Shown here: piece by piece, positions 1-11,165 of the stretch
Position numbering within the stretch: the first letter of the stretch is position 1
How the letters are laid out: each line of letters begins with the position of its first letter
From: Polyporus tsugae
Taxonomy: Eukaryota > Basidiomycota > Agaricomycetes > Polyporales > Polyporaceae
Length of the DNA: 64,000 bases
Reading direction: 5' to 3'
NCBI GenBank assembly: GCA_024305745.1
Contig: JAHRBS010000001.1
Span: 2,356,001 to 2,420,000, forward strand
The notes under the pieces: generated by a model
The model's input: only the letters and a program-made list of their open reading frames with translations
Databases searched by the model: none
What the model was told of the DNA's origin: nothing
Program-made: the position numbers and the translations under genes

Positions 1-845
1 AACGTTTAGGCGCTGCATGACTTCATATCCGAGGGAAATATGTGCCATAAAGCTAGGCCGGGGATGCATGCAATTGCAAGGACATAAGCCAAATTTCCAC
101 TACCGCACCCAAAACGGTATGTGAACCCTCGACTATTCTCCGCGCCCTTCCTTTCATCCCAGTAGCGGAAGAATCAATGCACGCCATCACCGGAATGCGC
201 CTCAGAATCTTGGCTGATGGTTACAGTCCGGATCCTTGAACGTCATATGCCTGGAAGCTGGCCCAACTAAGTCATCATCCAGAGCTAGCTGGGAACGACG
301 GCTGCAGACTTGGAACCAGCATTGCACACGGAGTTGCCTACCAGAACTTGAGTCTTGAGAGAGGTCCCATTTTCCGGCCCTTAGTATGGAAGTTGGGTTA
401 GTTTAACGTTTGGCAGACTTCGAACCTCCCCGCGTGACGATTCCAAAATGGACGCGTCCTCGACAAGAGCGGTCTACATCCTGAGGTACTTTCCTCTTGC
501 CCGATTCCGGATCAGCATATAAGAACATGTACAGCCCGTGCTTGTTTGCCTTTTGCACGCACTCGATTGGAAATAAGATTACTTGGCCGTGGGTGACAAC
601 GTCTCCTGGCTGGCACGGATGATATAGCTGCAACGACAGTGGGGGAGTAGTAGTAGACTAGCGACATATCGATATAGAATCATTTAGCATGAAATGAAAA
701 TGAAGGAAGTCCTTGAGCAAAAGAGAAATTGAAAGCAAGCCAAAACAGCACGACGACAGATGCGCGCAGCTACTCCGCGCTCAGCACTAACTGTACAACG
801 AGACCATACGGAACCACACGACGAGCGACGCCCAGATCGAGCCGC
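1..845. other. Gene-poor left edge
   Basis: No recognisable gene. A 76-codon minus-strand reading frame at 403-633 starts at an ATG and is not a shadow of a known gene, but it has no recognised domain and no visible intron partners. It could be a small lineage-specific protein or chance. The rest looks like 3' flank of the peptidase-like gene. Confidence 0.4.
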
Positions 846-2874
846 CTACTCCTTGTCGTGGTACGGATCCGCGTAGCGCGACTGGCCGCCCTCGGCGCCG
901 TACAGCGGCGCGTGCGTGCCGCTCGACTCGGTGTCGTGGATCGAGCGGTACGCCGACGGCTGCGCCTTCCCGCCACCACGGCCCCGCACGCACATGACGA
1001 TGCTGCCGATGGCGGCGAGCCCGAACAGGGACGCGAACACGATCATGAGGATCTCGAACAGTTCCGCCCGGTGTTTCCAGTAGTCGTCGTTCGTGCTGCT
1101 GCTGTCGCCTGTGTCGGCGAGGTTGCCTGCGATCTGGGTGGCGGGCGCACCCGAGGAGCTGGAGACGGTGCTGGTGGACGCGACGCCGGTGCTAGGGGAG
1201 AGGGTGCTGGCGCCGGTGCTGTAGGTGTTGCCTGGGGACGAGGTAGGAGTGCTGATGGGGGACAGCGTACTCGTGCCGACGTCAGTAGTGATGGAACCGC
1301 TGCTGTACCCCTTCAAATAGGCGTCAGGTTAGATCCTAGTAGTGGAGGTAGTTGGAGTAGCTCACAGATGCCGCACTGCTGTAGCCGGACTGGCCTGTGG
1401 ACGTGGTCGAAGCCGAACCGGGGAAGTCGTATGAGGTATAACCCTCCCAGGTCGGGGCCGGAAGAGAAAGGAGCTTGTAGTACGGCTCGTCTGAGGTCTG
1501 GTTCATACCGGCACGGAAGTAGAACGAGCTCACTGTCTCACGATGGAGGTCAAAAGATTGCTCTGAAATTGACGAGAGGAGAGGCACGTACGCAGCTGGA
1601 AGCCGATCTTGGCATCCCACTCAGGCACAGCGGCGACAGCCTGGCCTTTGGTGAAGATGGAACCAATGCACTGGTCGCCCCAAGGGTTCTTCGCGATGAG
1701 CGCGTCTTCGGCGACCTGGTACTTGGCCCCGTCGATAGAGAACTCGAAGGAGACCTTGGCGTCGCAAGGGATCTGGTAGTAGCCGAATGTCGAGTCGGGG
1801 AAGTACTTCGAGCCGGAGATATTGTAGAGACCATTGACGACCTCATCAGGGTAGGTCGACCACCTCGTGTTGGTGTAGATGTCGCCCACGTACTTCCCGG
1901 AGGGGGTGTTCGGAACAGTGCTGTTGACGGTGGTCTGCTGGCCATTGAGCCAGACAGTGCTGTCGAGGTTGAACGTGCCGTCAGGGTTGAGCGAGATCTC
2001 CTTTTGGGAGTTGATGCCATCGAGCTTGGGGAGACCGTACGAGTCCGCCTGCTGCTGAGTGATGTCGAGGACCTTGGTCCAGTCGACGGTTTGTCCGGAA
2101 ACGATGATACCAGCGAAGTCGATCCCGGCCTTGGACTCGTCGCTCAACCAATCGTAGAAGATGACAACGTCGTAGTACCACTTGGATTGGTCCGAAGGCC
2201 ACCTGGCATCGAAATAGGTGTAGATGGGAGACATGGGGTTGTTGATGTCAAGACCCCAGTAAGCGGACTCGATACCGTCGTACGAGAGGTGAGGAAGATG
2301 ACTTGGCCACTGAGTAACGTGGACTTGGAACGTAGCCAAGTCAGAACACGCACGGAACGTACTGGTACTAAAGTTGATACTCACAGAACTCGAGGGTGAC
2401 GTCCTCCTCAAGGATGCCGATGGTTTCGCGACCATCCTCGACTGAACACCGAGCATAAGCACACGGGGAGGGGAAAAGTCTTGTTCTTTACGCACCGTCA
2501 ATAGTGACGCCCTCAACGGTGATGTTGTGCTCGCTCGCGGTCGAGCCATTGAACTTGTCGCCATACACCAATAGACCACTCCTGCTCCACCATCAAACAC
2601 CGCCCCAACCAAGTGGCGGCCGTGTCACAAAGAGCACTCACCAGTGGTTGTCGAGGACGGCTGCGTATGTCTGGTCGTTGATTGAAATGGCCGAGTAGAT
2701 GCTCGTCTTGTTGGTGTCGAGATAGATGAGGTTATCGATGTAGTCGCCGATGTTGCGCTTGGAGAGGGCGCGGGCGGAGATGCCGGCGGGGGTCGTCGTC
2801 GGGAAAGAAAGGACCGGAGAACATACGGAAGCGAGAACCAAAAGCGCGCGGAGGGCGCGGAAGCTGGAAAACAT
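846..2874 (-). CDS. Membrane-anchored aspartic peptidase-like protein, catalytic motifs degenerate
   Basis: Six exons (2874-2642, 2581-2496, 2441-2381, 2301-1592, 1532-1366, 1310-846) join in frame to about 573 residues. The product begins with a hydrophobic signal peptide, continues with a pepsin-fold (A1) domain, then a Ser/Thr-rich stalk, one transmembrane helix near residue 480 and a short cytoplasmic tail, the layout of fungal surface aspartic proteases. The family is recognised from the C-terminal lobe (IPCDAKVSFEF and the paired Cys before GSIF). Both active-site motifs are altered: the first aspartate reads LDNHW instead of a DTG, and the place of the second DSGTS reads DIYTN. I infer a surface protein that has lost peptidase activity. 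The intron 3 donor (GTATCA) was chosen because it is the only one that keeps frame. Extracellular, probably glycosylated. Confidence 0.75.
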
Positions 2875-2937
2875 GGTCTTGAAGGTGAGTGAGTGCGGCA
2901 GACAAGCCTGAGGGATGAGTCGTGCCTGCGGGAGGAT

Positions 2938-2943
2938 TTTATA
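2938..2943 (-). promoter_or_regulatory. TATA box of the peptidase-like gene
   Basis: TATAAA on the minus strand, 64 bases upstream of the ATG at 2874, in a plausible position for a core promoter. Confidence 0.5.
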
Positions 2944-5000
2944 TCACTTCATGTGCTGTGTGAGGCCCTGCCTTGCCGACGCGGGGGGTTGCGGCGGCGT
3001 TCTGGCAGTCATATCAAACATGATCCCAACCGGTGCAGGCGCAAGGCGCTAACGGTCACCGCGCGCACCGCCGGTAAGGTGCAAAAAGTGTCGCCTTGCC
3101 TCTCCTCGGTGTCAGCTTCCAAGTTCCAACTACATATAAGACACTGTACATAACTGCGATGGAATATGGAGGGTTGTCTGAACGGGCTCGCGGGGAGATC
3201 TGCGTGGTAAGGTTCCAAAGCGCCTTCACCAGGGTCCCGACTCCCGATTCACCTCGACTTTATTACGTCAGATAACCGTTTGATGTCCGTCCGGCCTTGC
3301 GGCAGACTCCGAGCAAGAGGACTTTCTTCCTTACCACATCCTGACCATAAGTACACCACCAGCTTTGACCTTGCCCATTGGGACAGATACGTTTCATTTT
3401 TGATCACCATGTCCGCATAATCCGATTCCTCTGTATAGATCTGCCATCTCTTCTGCTGGCGCTGCCTCTTGGCGACGCTCGATGGCGCGCCGATGGCTGG
3501 GCTAGCACCCACAATTCGAACTTACAATTGTCTGGCGCACTATTGCATCGCGCCTGGACGCGCCGTACACGTAGGTACTATGCCCCCTCAGCCCGACCCT
3601 GCCAGATCTCACGACTCACCGCACATCGGCCTCTTAGACGTCCCGTAAGAATTTGTGAAGCTGAGGCGTCTCACTCGTCCGATACACTTCTCCATTTTGC
3701 CGGGGACATTTAATTATCGTCACGACTCTATTCCTACGCAAGATCGCCTGTGGTACTCAATCCGTGGATCCAATGGCCCGTCGATGTCCTCTTATTCCTC
3801 CTACATGTGCTCCCTTCTAAGTTCTGCGCGGCGTCCGCGAAACGATTCGGTAAGTCGACCATGTTTAACGTGAACACCGACCGCCTCCGGAAGATTCTTT
3901 ACTGATGCTTACTTATCAGGGCCGGTGGAAGCCAGTAATGATGGTTGGAACACCTTGGCTAAGTAGGTGCCATTGGTGGCGAAAGAAAGCGCAGGCGGCA
4001 ACACAGCCTGCTTGTTACGCATCTCAAGATGTCTCCGCAGTTGCCGCTGCAGCAGTCCCCGGGTCTCCGCCCGCCCGACCTGGCCATCCCGCCGCCCGAC
4101 ACTGCTCGCACAGTGCTTCTCAGTGCACGTTCTTGTACGCTTCTTGGGTGTCGTTTCGGCAGCAACTCAGTAGACCGCCACTCTGACCCCTTTGTCAGTC
4201 AGTGGATACAGTACCTCCTTGCCGGTGCGCGCGCGCCATCAAATATGAATATCCTAGCACGGAACCTCCGACGGCCAAGGTCGAAGTTATATCCGCCTTG
4301 TGACCGTACGGGTATGCTCGAATTTGAACCAATCGCCTCGGAGGTTGGATTTCCAAGCAGTCATCGCTGATGTCTGGAGGTTCCGTAAGAACACAGTACT
4401 CGATCCGGCTCACAGTACATATGTATGGTACGTGTGCAGGCTTGCTGGAGTCTGGCTAGCACTTCTTCTCACCGATATGCCCCAACGCGCTCCTAGGGTG
4501 AGCTTAGCCACGCCATATCTCCCTGTGCACATGAGTTGGTAGCAAATGGTCTCCCAGCCGTCCCCGACGGGAGGTCGGAAAGTCGCAGCTAATTGGATAC
4601 TGACATCGACATACGTGTCGCGTCCTCCCATCCAAACCTCGATACATCGCAGCAGAAATGGAAACGCATACAGTCCACGCAAAAAGGATAAGGATCGTGT
4701 CGACTCCCAACCGTAGACGATACAAAGTAGATACTACCATGTTGTCCGTCGTGCTGACCAGGGGCGGCGACATGTCGATTAACAGCTGCAGCTGTCGCAA
4801 TCAATGCAACGCTGAGGTCTATATCGTTGACAGGAGAGCAAGTATATTACACGGGGGATGCGCTGATAATATGCCGAGTATGGTGTATGTAGAGGATGAT
4901 GCTATGCGTAAGATGACGAGCGAGATGGGTCCAGTGACCGGAGAAAGCGAAACCGATAATGCAAGAAACGCCAGGATGAAGTTCGAGGGTCCGTGTCCCA
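2944..5000. other. Gene-free stretch of about 2 kb
   Basis: No family or consistent exon series seen on either strand. Reading frames here are short and overlap on both strands. The longest, on the plus strand from 4658, runs into the last TFIIA exons and is their shadow. It probably holds the peptidase promoter and the TFIIA 3' region. Confidence 0.5.
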
Positions 5001-6181
5001 CTACCACTCAAACTCGCTATGTGCGCATGAGAGAGGCACTAGAACAAGTGAGAGGTAGGTACGTACCCAGTGCACTTGGCGAAGAGGTAGTCCTTCCCGT
5101 TGACATGAATCATGCCGTCCTTGAGGACACACTTCCACTTGTTCTTCACACGGGCAACCTGGAAGCATCGTTAGTGGGGCCTAATCAGAGAAGAAACATG
5201 CGGCACGAGCCTTATCGTAAGTACAAAACACAATGTCCGTGTCAGCCGTGCTCCCCTCAATCCCCTCCTGCTCATTGTCCGAGTCTGAGTCGTCCAGGTC
5301 GCTGTTGATCGCCTCGGAGTCGTCGACCTTGGTGGTGGATGAATTTTGCGACGGCTGAGGCAGCGACGGGTGCGAGGCCCTAGGAGCGTAGCTGTTCTGA
5401 CTGGGAGGGGGCGAAGGCGACTCAGACGAAGAGGACGAAGGACCGTCTACCTGAGGAATCCTTGTAGTAGAGGCGGACGCCGAGGGTCCGTCGACTTGAG
5501 GTATCCTGGCAGTAGTAGCTGGCGGGGCGGCTGCGGGAGGAGGGTACCGCGCGGTGGGTGGCGGAGGAGGCTGCTGTCCTGCAGCACTAGCAGGCCGGAC
5601 GCCGTTTACTGGAGGATAGGAGGGCACTTGGTGAGCAGGCGCAACAGGCCTTCCAGGAATTTGAGGACCAGGCAGAGCTGGAATTCCGTATTGAGCCATG
5701 CTCGGAGGGTTACTCAGTACGTAGCGGCTGTCTACGGGTTCAGTCTTGACGTGCGGTTGGCCGGGCATCTGCATCGGATGCGCGTATGTTGTATGCGGCG
5801 GGTAATGCCCATGTTGCATGGTATGCATCGGGTGAGGAGGGTACGCCGCGTGGGCTGGTGGAGGGGGGGGAGGCTGCGCTGGGGGCTCAAAGTCGGCCAC
5901 ATGGGATGCGATGACCTTTGCTTCCCATTTCTATATGACAGGGGGGGAACGGCTGGGTAAACCAAGGATTAGAGACGCATGCGAATGGTATACTTACGCT
6001 CTGCAGCTCAGCCAGTACTTCCTCAGACACGCCAAAGTCATCAAACTCCGGCTTTATACTGGCGATCACGTCGTCGATGACGGAGCGGTAGATGGAGGGC
6101 TCATCGACAGATCCAATGTCATCCAAGGAACTAGTTAGAATACACCTTGGGTGAGCAGCTCACCACAATCTTATTAGACAT
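5001..6181 (-). CDS. TOA1: Transcription factor IIA large (alpha/beta) subunit
   Basis: Five exons (6181-6164, 6099-5998, 5930-5211, 5158-5067, 5016-5001) give about 315 residues. The N-terminal helix bundle (SIYRSVIDDVI, then LQSKWEAKV) and the C-terminal beta-barrel segment ending DYLFAKCTGEFEW are the two conserved ends of TFIIA alpha/beta. They are separated by a long Pro/Gln/Ser-rich linker and an acidic patch, as in all homologues. TFIIA binds TBP on the TATA box in the RNA polymerase II preinitiation complex. The start is the ATG of an 18-base first exon encoding MSNKIV, which matches the usual start of the family. Intron 3 (5210-5159) needs a GC donor, because the phase-0 join between YDK and VARVKNKWKC has no GT alternative. 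Confidence 0.93.
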
Positions 6182-6727
6182 CGAGCGATTATGCTCCCGG
6201 GACCGTCGACAACAACGAACACAGCAGCGGGGCCACGCGTGGTGGGAGGAGGGGACAAGGAAAGGGCATTTATAGAAGGTTGCGATTGAGGGAAGAGGTG
6301 AACTCCGGTTCAAACTCCGCTGCTTCATCCCTTTCCCGCGCACGGACCACCTTCCCCATATGACGTCAGCAATCCAATCGCGCACAGCACCAACCAAGGC
6401 TGCAGTCTGACCGTGACCACAGTGCAGCAGCACATGCGCATCCAGGATGGCTCCCAAACGTTGCTCCCAAGTCTCCAGGAACATCTGCTACTCCAAGGGG
6501 GTGGTGGGGCCGTTCGCGGCCACTTGACACAGAGCACTGGCTCGTCAGTATCACTTACCCCACTGACGTAGGAATGCCTCGACAGACATATAATCCGGCG
6601 TGATTTTCATCATGGATTTTCGCCAAATACCCATTCGAACAACTGCAAGCTTGAAGTCTTCACACAGGCAAGTCCTATACTTGATGCTCGTCTGGTTTAT
6701 CTCGTTGAACCTGACCATCCCGTAGAC
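6182..6727. promoter_or_regulatory. Divergent intergenic region
   Basis: 545 bases between the TFIIA start (-) and the small Ser/Arg-rich protein start (+). It must hold both promoters. No clear TATA box was picked out and no gene is seen. Confidence 0.4.
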
Positions 6728-7241
6728 ATGCCTTTCTTCCGCTCTGAAAGCACTAGGCGTGCCCCTTCCCCACCGCCAGCGACGACTTCTCCTTCTCGAG
6801 GTCCCAGTAGCTTCTTCGGTCGTCGCACTATGTCTCCCGAGAGCTATGCCAGCGGCGATAACTCCAACAGTAGCGGTTCCACTCGCTCGGGCGGTTTCTT
6901 CAGCCGCCGTCGCTCCAGCTCATCGGATTCGTCCGGTAGATTGGGCCACCCAAAGCATGACCCGTCCATCGTGGCCGCACGCCAGATGGTTACGGATGCA
7001 GGGTCAGCCGAATCCGCGGCAGACAGGGCGTTGAATGAGGCGAGGGCTGCTGTCCGAAACGCTAAGGAGCATGTTCGCAAGCTCGAGCAAGAGGCCTTGG
7101 AAGAGTAGGTTTCACTTCTTGAGGCATGTCGAAGAATTGTGCGCTCATTCACTGGTTTTTAGAGCTCGCCGGGCGAGGGCAAAGCAAGCTGAGGCCAAGA
7201 CTATCAAGAAGAGTAGTGGTCGTCTTGGTCGTCACGGTTGA
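6728..7241 (+). CDS. Small Ser/Arg-rich protein of unknown function
   Basis: Two exons (6728-7104, 7163-7241) separated by a 58-base intron give 151 residues. The N-terminal half is low-complexity Ser/Pro/Arg with repeated FF(S/G)RR motifs. The C-terminal half (about residues 75-140) is a predicted charged coiled coil, with repeated Ala/Arg/Glu and the end KKSSGRLGRHG. I do not recognise a named domain. The basic, Ser-rich head suggests a phosphorylated or nucleic-acid or membrane-associated protein, but that is inference. The splice removes an in-frame TAG directly after the donor. Confidence 0.7.
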
Positions 7242-7668
7242 ATTGTCGCTCGTCGTCGTCAATCGCTCAGGCTACCTTGACATCCCGTGTGTCTTTCTTT
7301 CGCATTAATCGTCTTCACTATACCCGTATCTTTGTACGGCCATTAGCATTGCTCTGTTGACTCCGGACTCAGTTGCTGCACTGGAGTACCAAAGACCCGT
7401 TAGCATGTAGTACTATGCTGCACCATGTACGACTACTTTTTCACGCTCGTTTGTGGAATATCCTACCCTTACTTCTATATACCTACTTGAATACCTGGTC
7501 CGTATGGACTTTTGTTGCGCTACGTACGATCCATGTTTGACAAGCTAAGGCTTGCCGAGCAAAGGCAAGCGCTTACTTGACTACTCCGCCACCGGCCCAA
7601 ATAGAACCAAAGAATGAACACGGTACTGAACGCCGAGTGCTGTTGACACCAGCAGCGACCATAACACT
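7242..7668. other. Intergenic region
   Basis: 427 bases between two plus-strand genes. Probably the 3' UTR of the upstream gene and the promoter of the downstream one. No gene seen. Confidence 0.5.
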
Positions 7669-8847
7669 ATGAAGGGGCTCTTTATCCCTCTGTTGCTCAC
7701 CGGCCTCTGTCAGGCCGTTCGAGTCTACCTTCATCCCGGTCCTCATGTCCCTCCTCGCCTTCATGCCACTACCGCCGGCGCTGCCCTCTCTAAGCACCTC
7801 AATCTCGACCGATTCGAGGACGCTGCGCCCTACTTCAGAGAACAGGAGTTATTTGTCGGCCACAGTTCTGGCACTGGACTGCTTCTGACGATCAGTCAGG
7901 ATGACGCACGAGGTACGTCTCAATCGCGACTGGTCATGGAGGATTGGGCATTGACGAAGGCGCAACAATGGTAGCGGTTATCCCTCACTCTCTCAAGGAG
8001 TCCACGTTCTCTATCTCTCCCGCTCCCACCTCCGACTCTCTTTTTGCCCTTATACCCAACTATATCAACCGCGCCCATCACGTCTACTCGTATGTCTACG
8101 AGCCGACCGTCCCCCTCGCCCACACGAGCGCCGCTGCGGCGCTCCAAGCCTTCGCCGATCTGAAGGACTTCCTCGAAGGCGACTACGCCGCCGACCGCTT
8201 CGCCGCATTTGACTTCACCGCACTCACTGCCTCGCTCGAGGACCACTTCGGCGCTGACCACGAGCAAGTGCACGAAGCCCACAAGACGCTCCGCGAGACC
8301 CTCAAGTCCCTCGCTGCGCGCAACGACGTCAAGCTCGCCGTCGTCTCTATCCCCTCCTCGCAACCACGATACAAGCACGGGCATGGGCACCACAAGCGAC
8401 AGCCGCAGCAGTCCCCGCTCCCGCTCCCGCGCCCTGCGGAGCCCATCGACTCGATCTCGACGTGCTACACCAACGCGGAGACGTGTGGGAACGCCACGAG
8501 CTCGTGCAGCGGCCACGGGCAGTGCGTCGCGGCGAGCAAGGCGGGCAAGACGTGCTTCGTGTGCGCGTGCAGCGCGACGACGGACATGAAAGGCAGGAAG
8601 GAGCACTGGGCGGGCAACGCGTGCGAGCGGCAGGACATCAGCGGGTGCGTCGTCCACTTTCCGTCCTGCGCTCGTTTCATTGTGTCGCTGATGCTGATGT
8701 GCGCGGAACAGACCGTTCGTCCTCATCGCCGGGACGACACTCACGCTGTTCCTGCTTGTCGCTGGCTCCATTGCGCTGCTTTCGGGCGTTGGCGGAGAGA
8801 CGTTACCGAGCACGTTGACGGGAGGTGTGGCTCCGCATTCAAGATGA
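7669..8847 (+). CDS. Vps3844/DUF3844-type endomembrane protein
   Basis: Three exons (7669-7912, 7960-8644, 8712-8847) give about 354 residues. A cleavable signal peptide (MKGLFIPLLLTGLCQA) starts the protein. The last 110 residues carry the signature of the DUF3844 / Vps3844 C-terminal family: a Cys-rich EGF-like module (TCYTNAETC, CSGHGQC, CFVCAC, WAGNAC) followed by a KDIS-like junction and one transmembrane helix (LIAGTTLTLFLLVAGSIALL), then a short tail. Fungal members are single-pass ER or vacuolar-pathway proteins, and the exact role is not known. The final exon is required, since without it the transmembrane helix is lost. Confidence 0.82.
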
Positions 8848-9988
8848 CCGAGTCTTTACATATCGTATTCGGGCGTGTAATGGTTGCCGTAACACGGACT
8901 GCTTTGCTGTCGAGGCCTGGACTTCTACCGCGAGGCTCAAGAAAGCCAATGAACAGAATTCTCTTTATATCTTCCTTGGTGCGTGGTCGTCGCTTCATCC
9001 CCTTCCTCTGTTTGCGTAGCTACAGTATGTGCAAGGTTTCTTGCGCCACAGCTGCTTGTAAGTGAATTACTGAACGCGCCCACGTTATCGAGCCTGTGTC
9101 TAGATACTTCTTCACCCTGACTCAAGTCGCCAAGTTCTCAGCGGTTTGAAAAGGTACTGAATGCGGAAGCCAGTATGTGGCGTCCGACTTCTCAGGCTGA
9201 AGCTGAAGACCCGAGGCCACCGCAGCATCGGTCTTTGTGCTGGAGGACGGATCCTGTATAGAGTTATCCCACTCCGGTGAGATTAATTATTTTTCTGTCT
9301 GACTTAAAACTGGTTTCACCCATGGCTATTGGCTATTGACAAAGGCATGTCACTACTTATCCTTGTTCGGTCTTGTTCTGGGATAACCTTGAAGAAAACG
9401 CCATATCGCCTTGGTCGGGGCGTTCTTCCGACTGACATACGTAAGTGTTCTGGGTATGACAAGATCACTTTACGCTGACATCAACCTTAGCTCGAATAGC
9501 CCCTCATGCTGGTTCGCCGTCATGGATACTTCTCCCAATTGCAGAAATCCGACGGGAGGTTCATCAACAGAATTTTCGTGAGTTGTATATCATCAGCTGC
9601 CCTACACAACACTCCAGCCACTGGTACAAACCACGAAGTGCCCCAATGCAGCAAGGTGTCGAGCAGTCATCTTGACTGTATTATTATCAGTGAGCAGCTT
9701 TTATGCTTCCGGTCGCTCTGTCAGAGAACAAGAATTTTTTGTGAACGCAGGCGCTGGCAGCATCGTAACCGTTTGCACGGGCCTTCCCCGGGCGCACAGG
9801 GCGCAGGGCGGCAACTGCCCGCAATTATGCGTATCCAGAACGTCCGTTACGGACCCCGCTACGCAGTCCTGTTGTTTGTCAGGCGCGAGTTTGGGCGGAT
9901 ATATAGGATTCTCCCGTGCGTGCCCCTCTCATACCTCACTATCTCCACCCGACACCGCCACGGCGCCGCCGACGTCTCTACCTTGGAG
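8848..9988. other. Intergenic region upstream of a degenerate kinase-like gene
   Basis: 1.1 kb with no recognisable gene. A plus-strand open stretch at 9506-10066 has no domain and its end overlaps the TATA box and start of the next gene, so it is not called. Confidence 0.5.
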
Positions 9989-9996
9989 TATATAAG
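9989..9996 (+). promoter_or_regulatory. TATA box
   Basis: TATATAAG, about 110 bases upstream of the ATG chosen at 10100 for the kinase-like gene. Confidence 0.45.
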
Positions 9997-10099
9997 ACAT
10001 CCTGTGGCGCACGATGCTCTTCCTGACGACCTCGCTCGACATCCGCATGGCGACGCCCGATCCTAGTGTCGACGACGCCTCCTGGACGACCTGCGAGAA

Positions 10100-11165
10100 A
10101 TGGCCGAGGGATGTATGTGGCTCGGATGCGGTCTCGCTGCTAGGCGACGCCTCGATGGTAGCTATCCCAGCCCTTCTCTGCCCCCGACAAGCCCCGCGCA
10201 AACTCAAGCTCACATGCCGCAGGAAGTGCCGGTCGCGTGCACATGCATAGATCGACGGTTCGGGCGCGGGGAGACGCTGCACCTCCACCCTCCTGCGCGG
10301 GTCTTGGCCCGATGTCTCTCCCTACCGCCGTACTCGGACGACCCTTGGAACCACTGCTGCCCGACGGCCTTCCTTCATTGCCCGACGCACGACATCCCGC
10401 GTGCTGTGACGCCGCCGCTTCGGAGGTACGACGAGTTCGCCTTCAAACGCGTCGGCGAAGCTGTCGATCTTTTCAGGCAGCTGTTCGAGGTGAGCGATCG
10501 CCCATGGCTATCCCTATAGCTTTCGTCTTTTTTGAGGTGTTGAAAACATGCCGTCTTGCAGGGGCTCGAATTCCTACACAGAAACTACGTCGCACACCGG
10601 TTCGTCCTGCCTGTCGACTTCATCCTAACCTCATCGTACTGACGCTCATTCCAATCTCATACCAGTGACTGCACGTCACGCCACATCTTCATGCATGCCG
10701 AGTGTCCATGGCCGCAATACTACTTCACCCTGTCTCCCGCCTCGCGCGTGTACGAGCCGTACGAGGAGCCGCTCGCGCTCCCGCGTGTATGCGGAGACCC
10801 GAGCGTGCCCGAGTTCCAAACCGGCCCTCTATCCCCGCACAACCCCTTCCAGACCGACGTCTACTGCCTGGGCAACCTGATCAGGAGAGACTTTCTCCAG
10901 GTGAGTACAAAAGTACATACATGGTGGCGAGGCGGCGAAGTTGTTGATCGATGACTCCCCCCTCCAGGTGTTCTCCAATCTGGACTTCGTGTGCGACCTC
11001 GTCTCCGAGATGGTGCAGACAGAACCGAGCAGACGTCCGCCGATGGACGAAGTCATCGACGCGTTCGAGCGGGCCGTCGCGGGGCTGTCGGTGAAGATGC
11101 TTAGGCGGCCTCTGAGGCGGCGACGATCGCGATTGGTCGGCTTCTTCCTTCGCGCTCGCTTCTAG
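10100..11165 (+). CDS. Degenerate member of the kinase-like family (K1)
   Basis: Four exons (10100-10489, 10562-10599, 10666-10900, 10968-11165) keep frame and use the same intron positions as the six minus-strand family members at 38-64 kb. Matching segments are DDPWNHCCPTAF, RVGEAVDLFRQLFE, GLEFLHRNYVAHRDC, VPEFQTG, FQTDVYCLGNLI and SEMVQTEPSRRPPMDEV. HRD is kept, but the DFG that follows YY(Y/F)ID in its relatives is replaced by YYFTLSPAS, and no lysine equivalent to the VVLK motif can be found. The first exon has no similarity to the family's N-terminus, so the real 5' end may differ. An ATG at 10047 in another frame is a possible alternative. I infer a pseudokinase or a decaying gene. 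Confidence 0.6.

Noticed and set aside
729..2399. 556-codon plus-strand open frame
   Set aside because: It is the antisense shadow of the GC-rich aspartic-peptidase exons; no ATG context, no domain, and the minus strand carries the family motifs.
9506..10066. 186-codon plus-strand frame before K1
   Set aside because: No domain and no codon bias. Its end covers the K1 TATA box.
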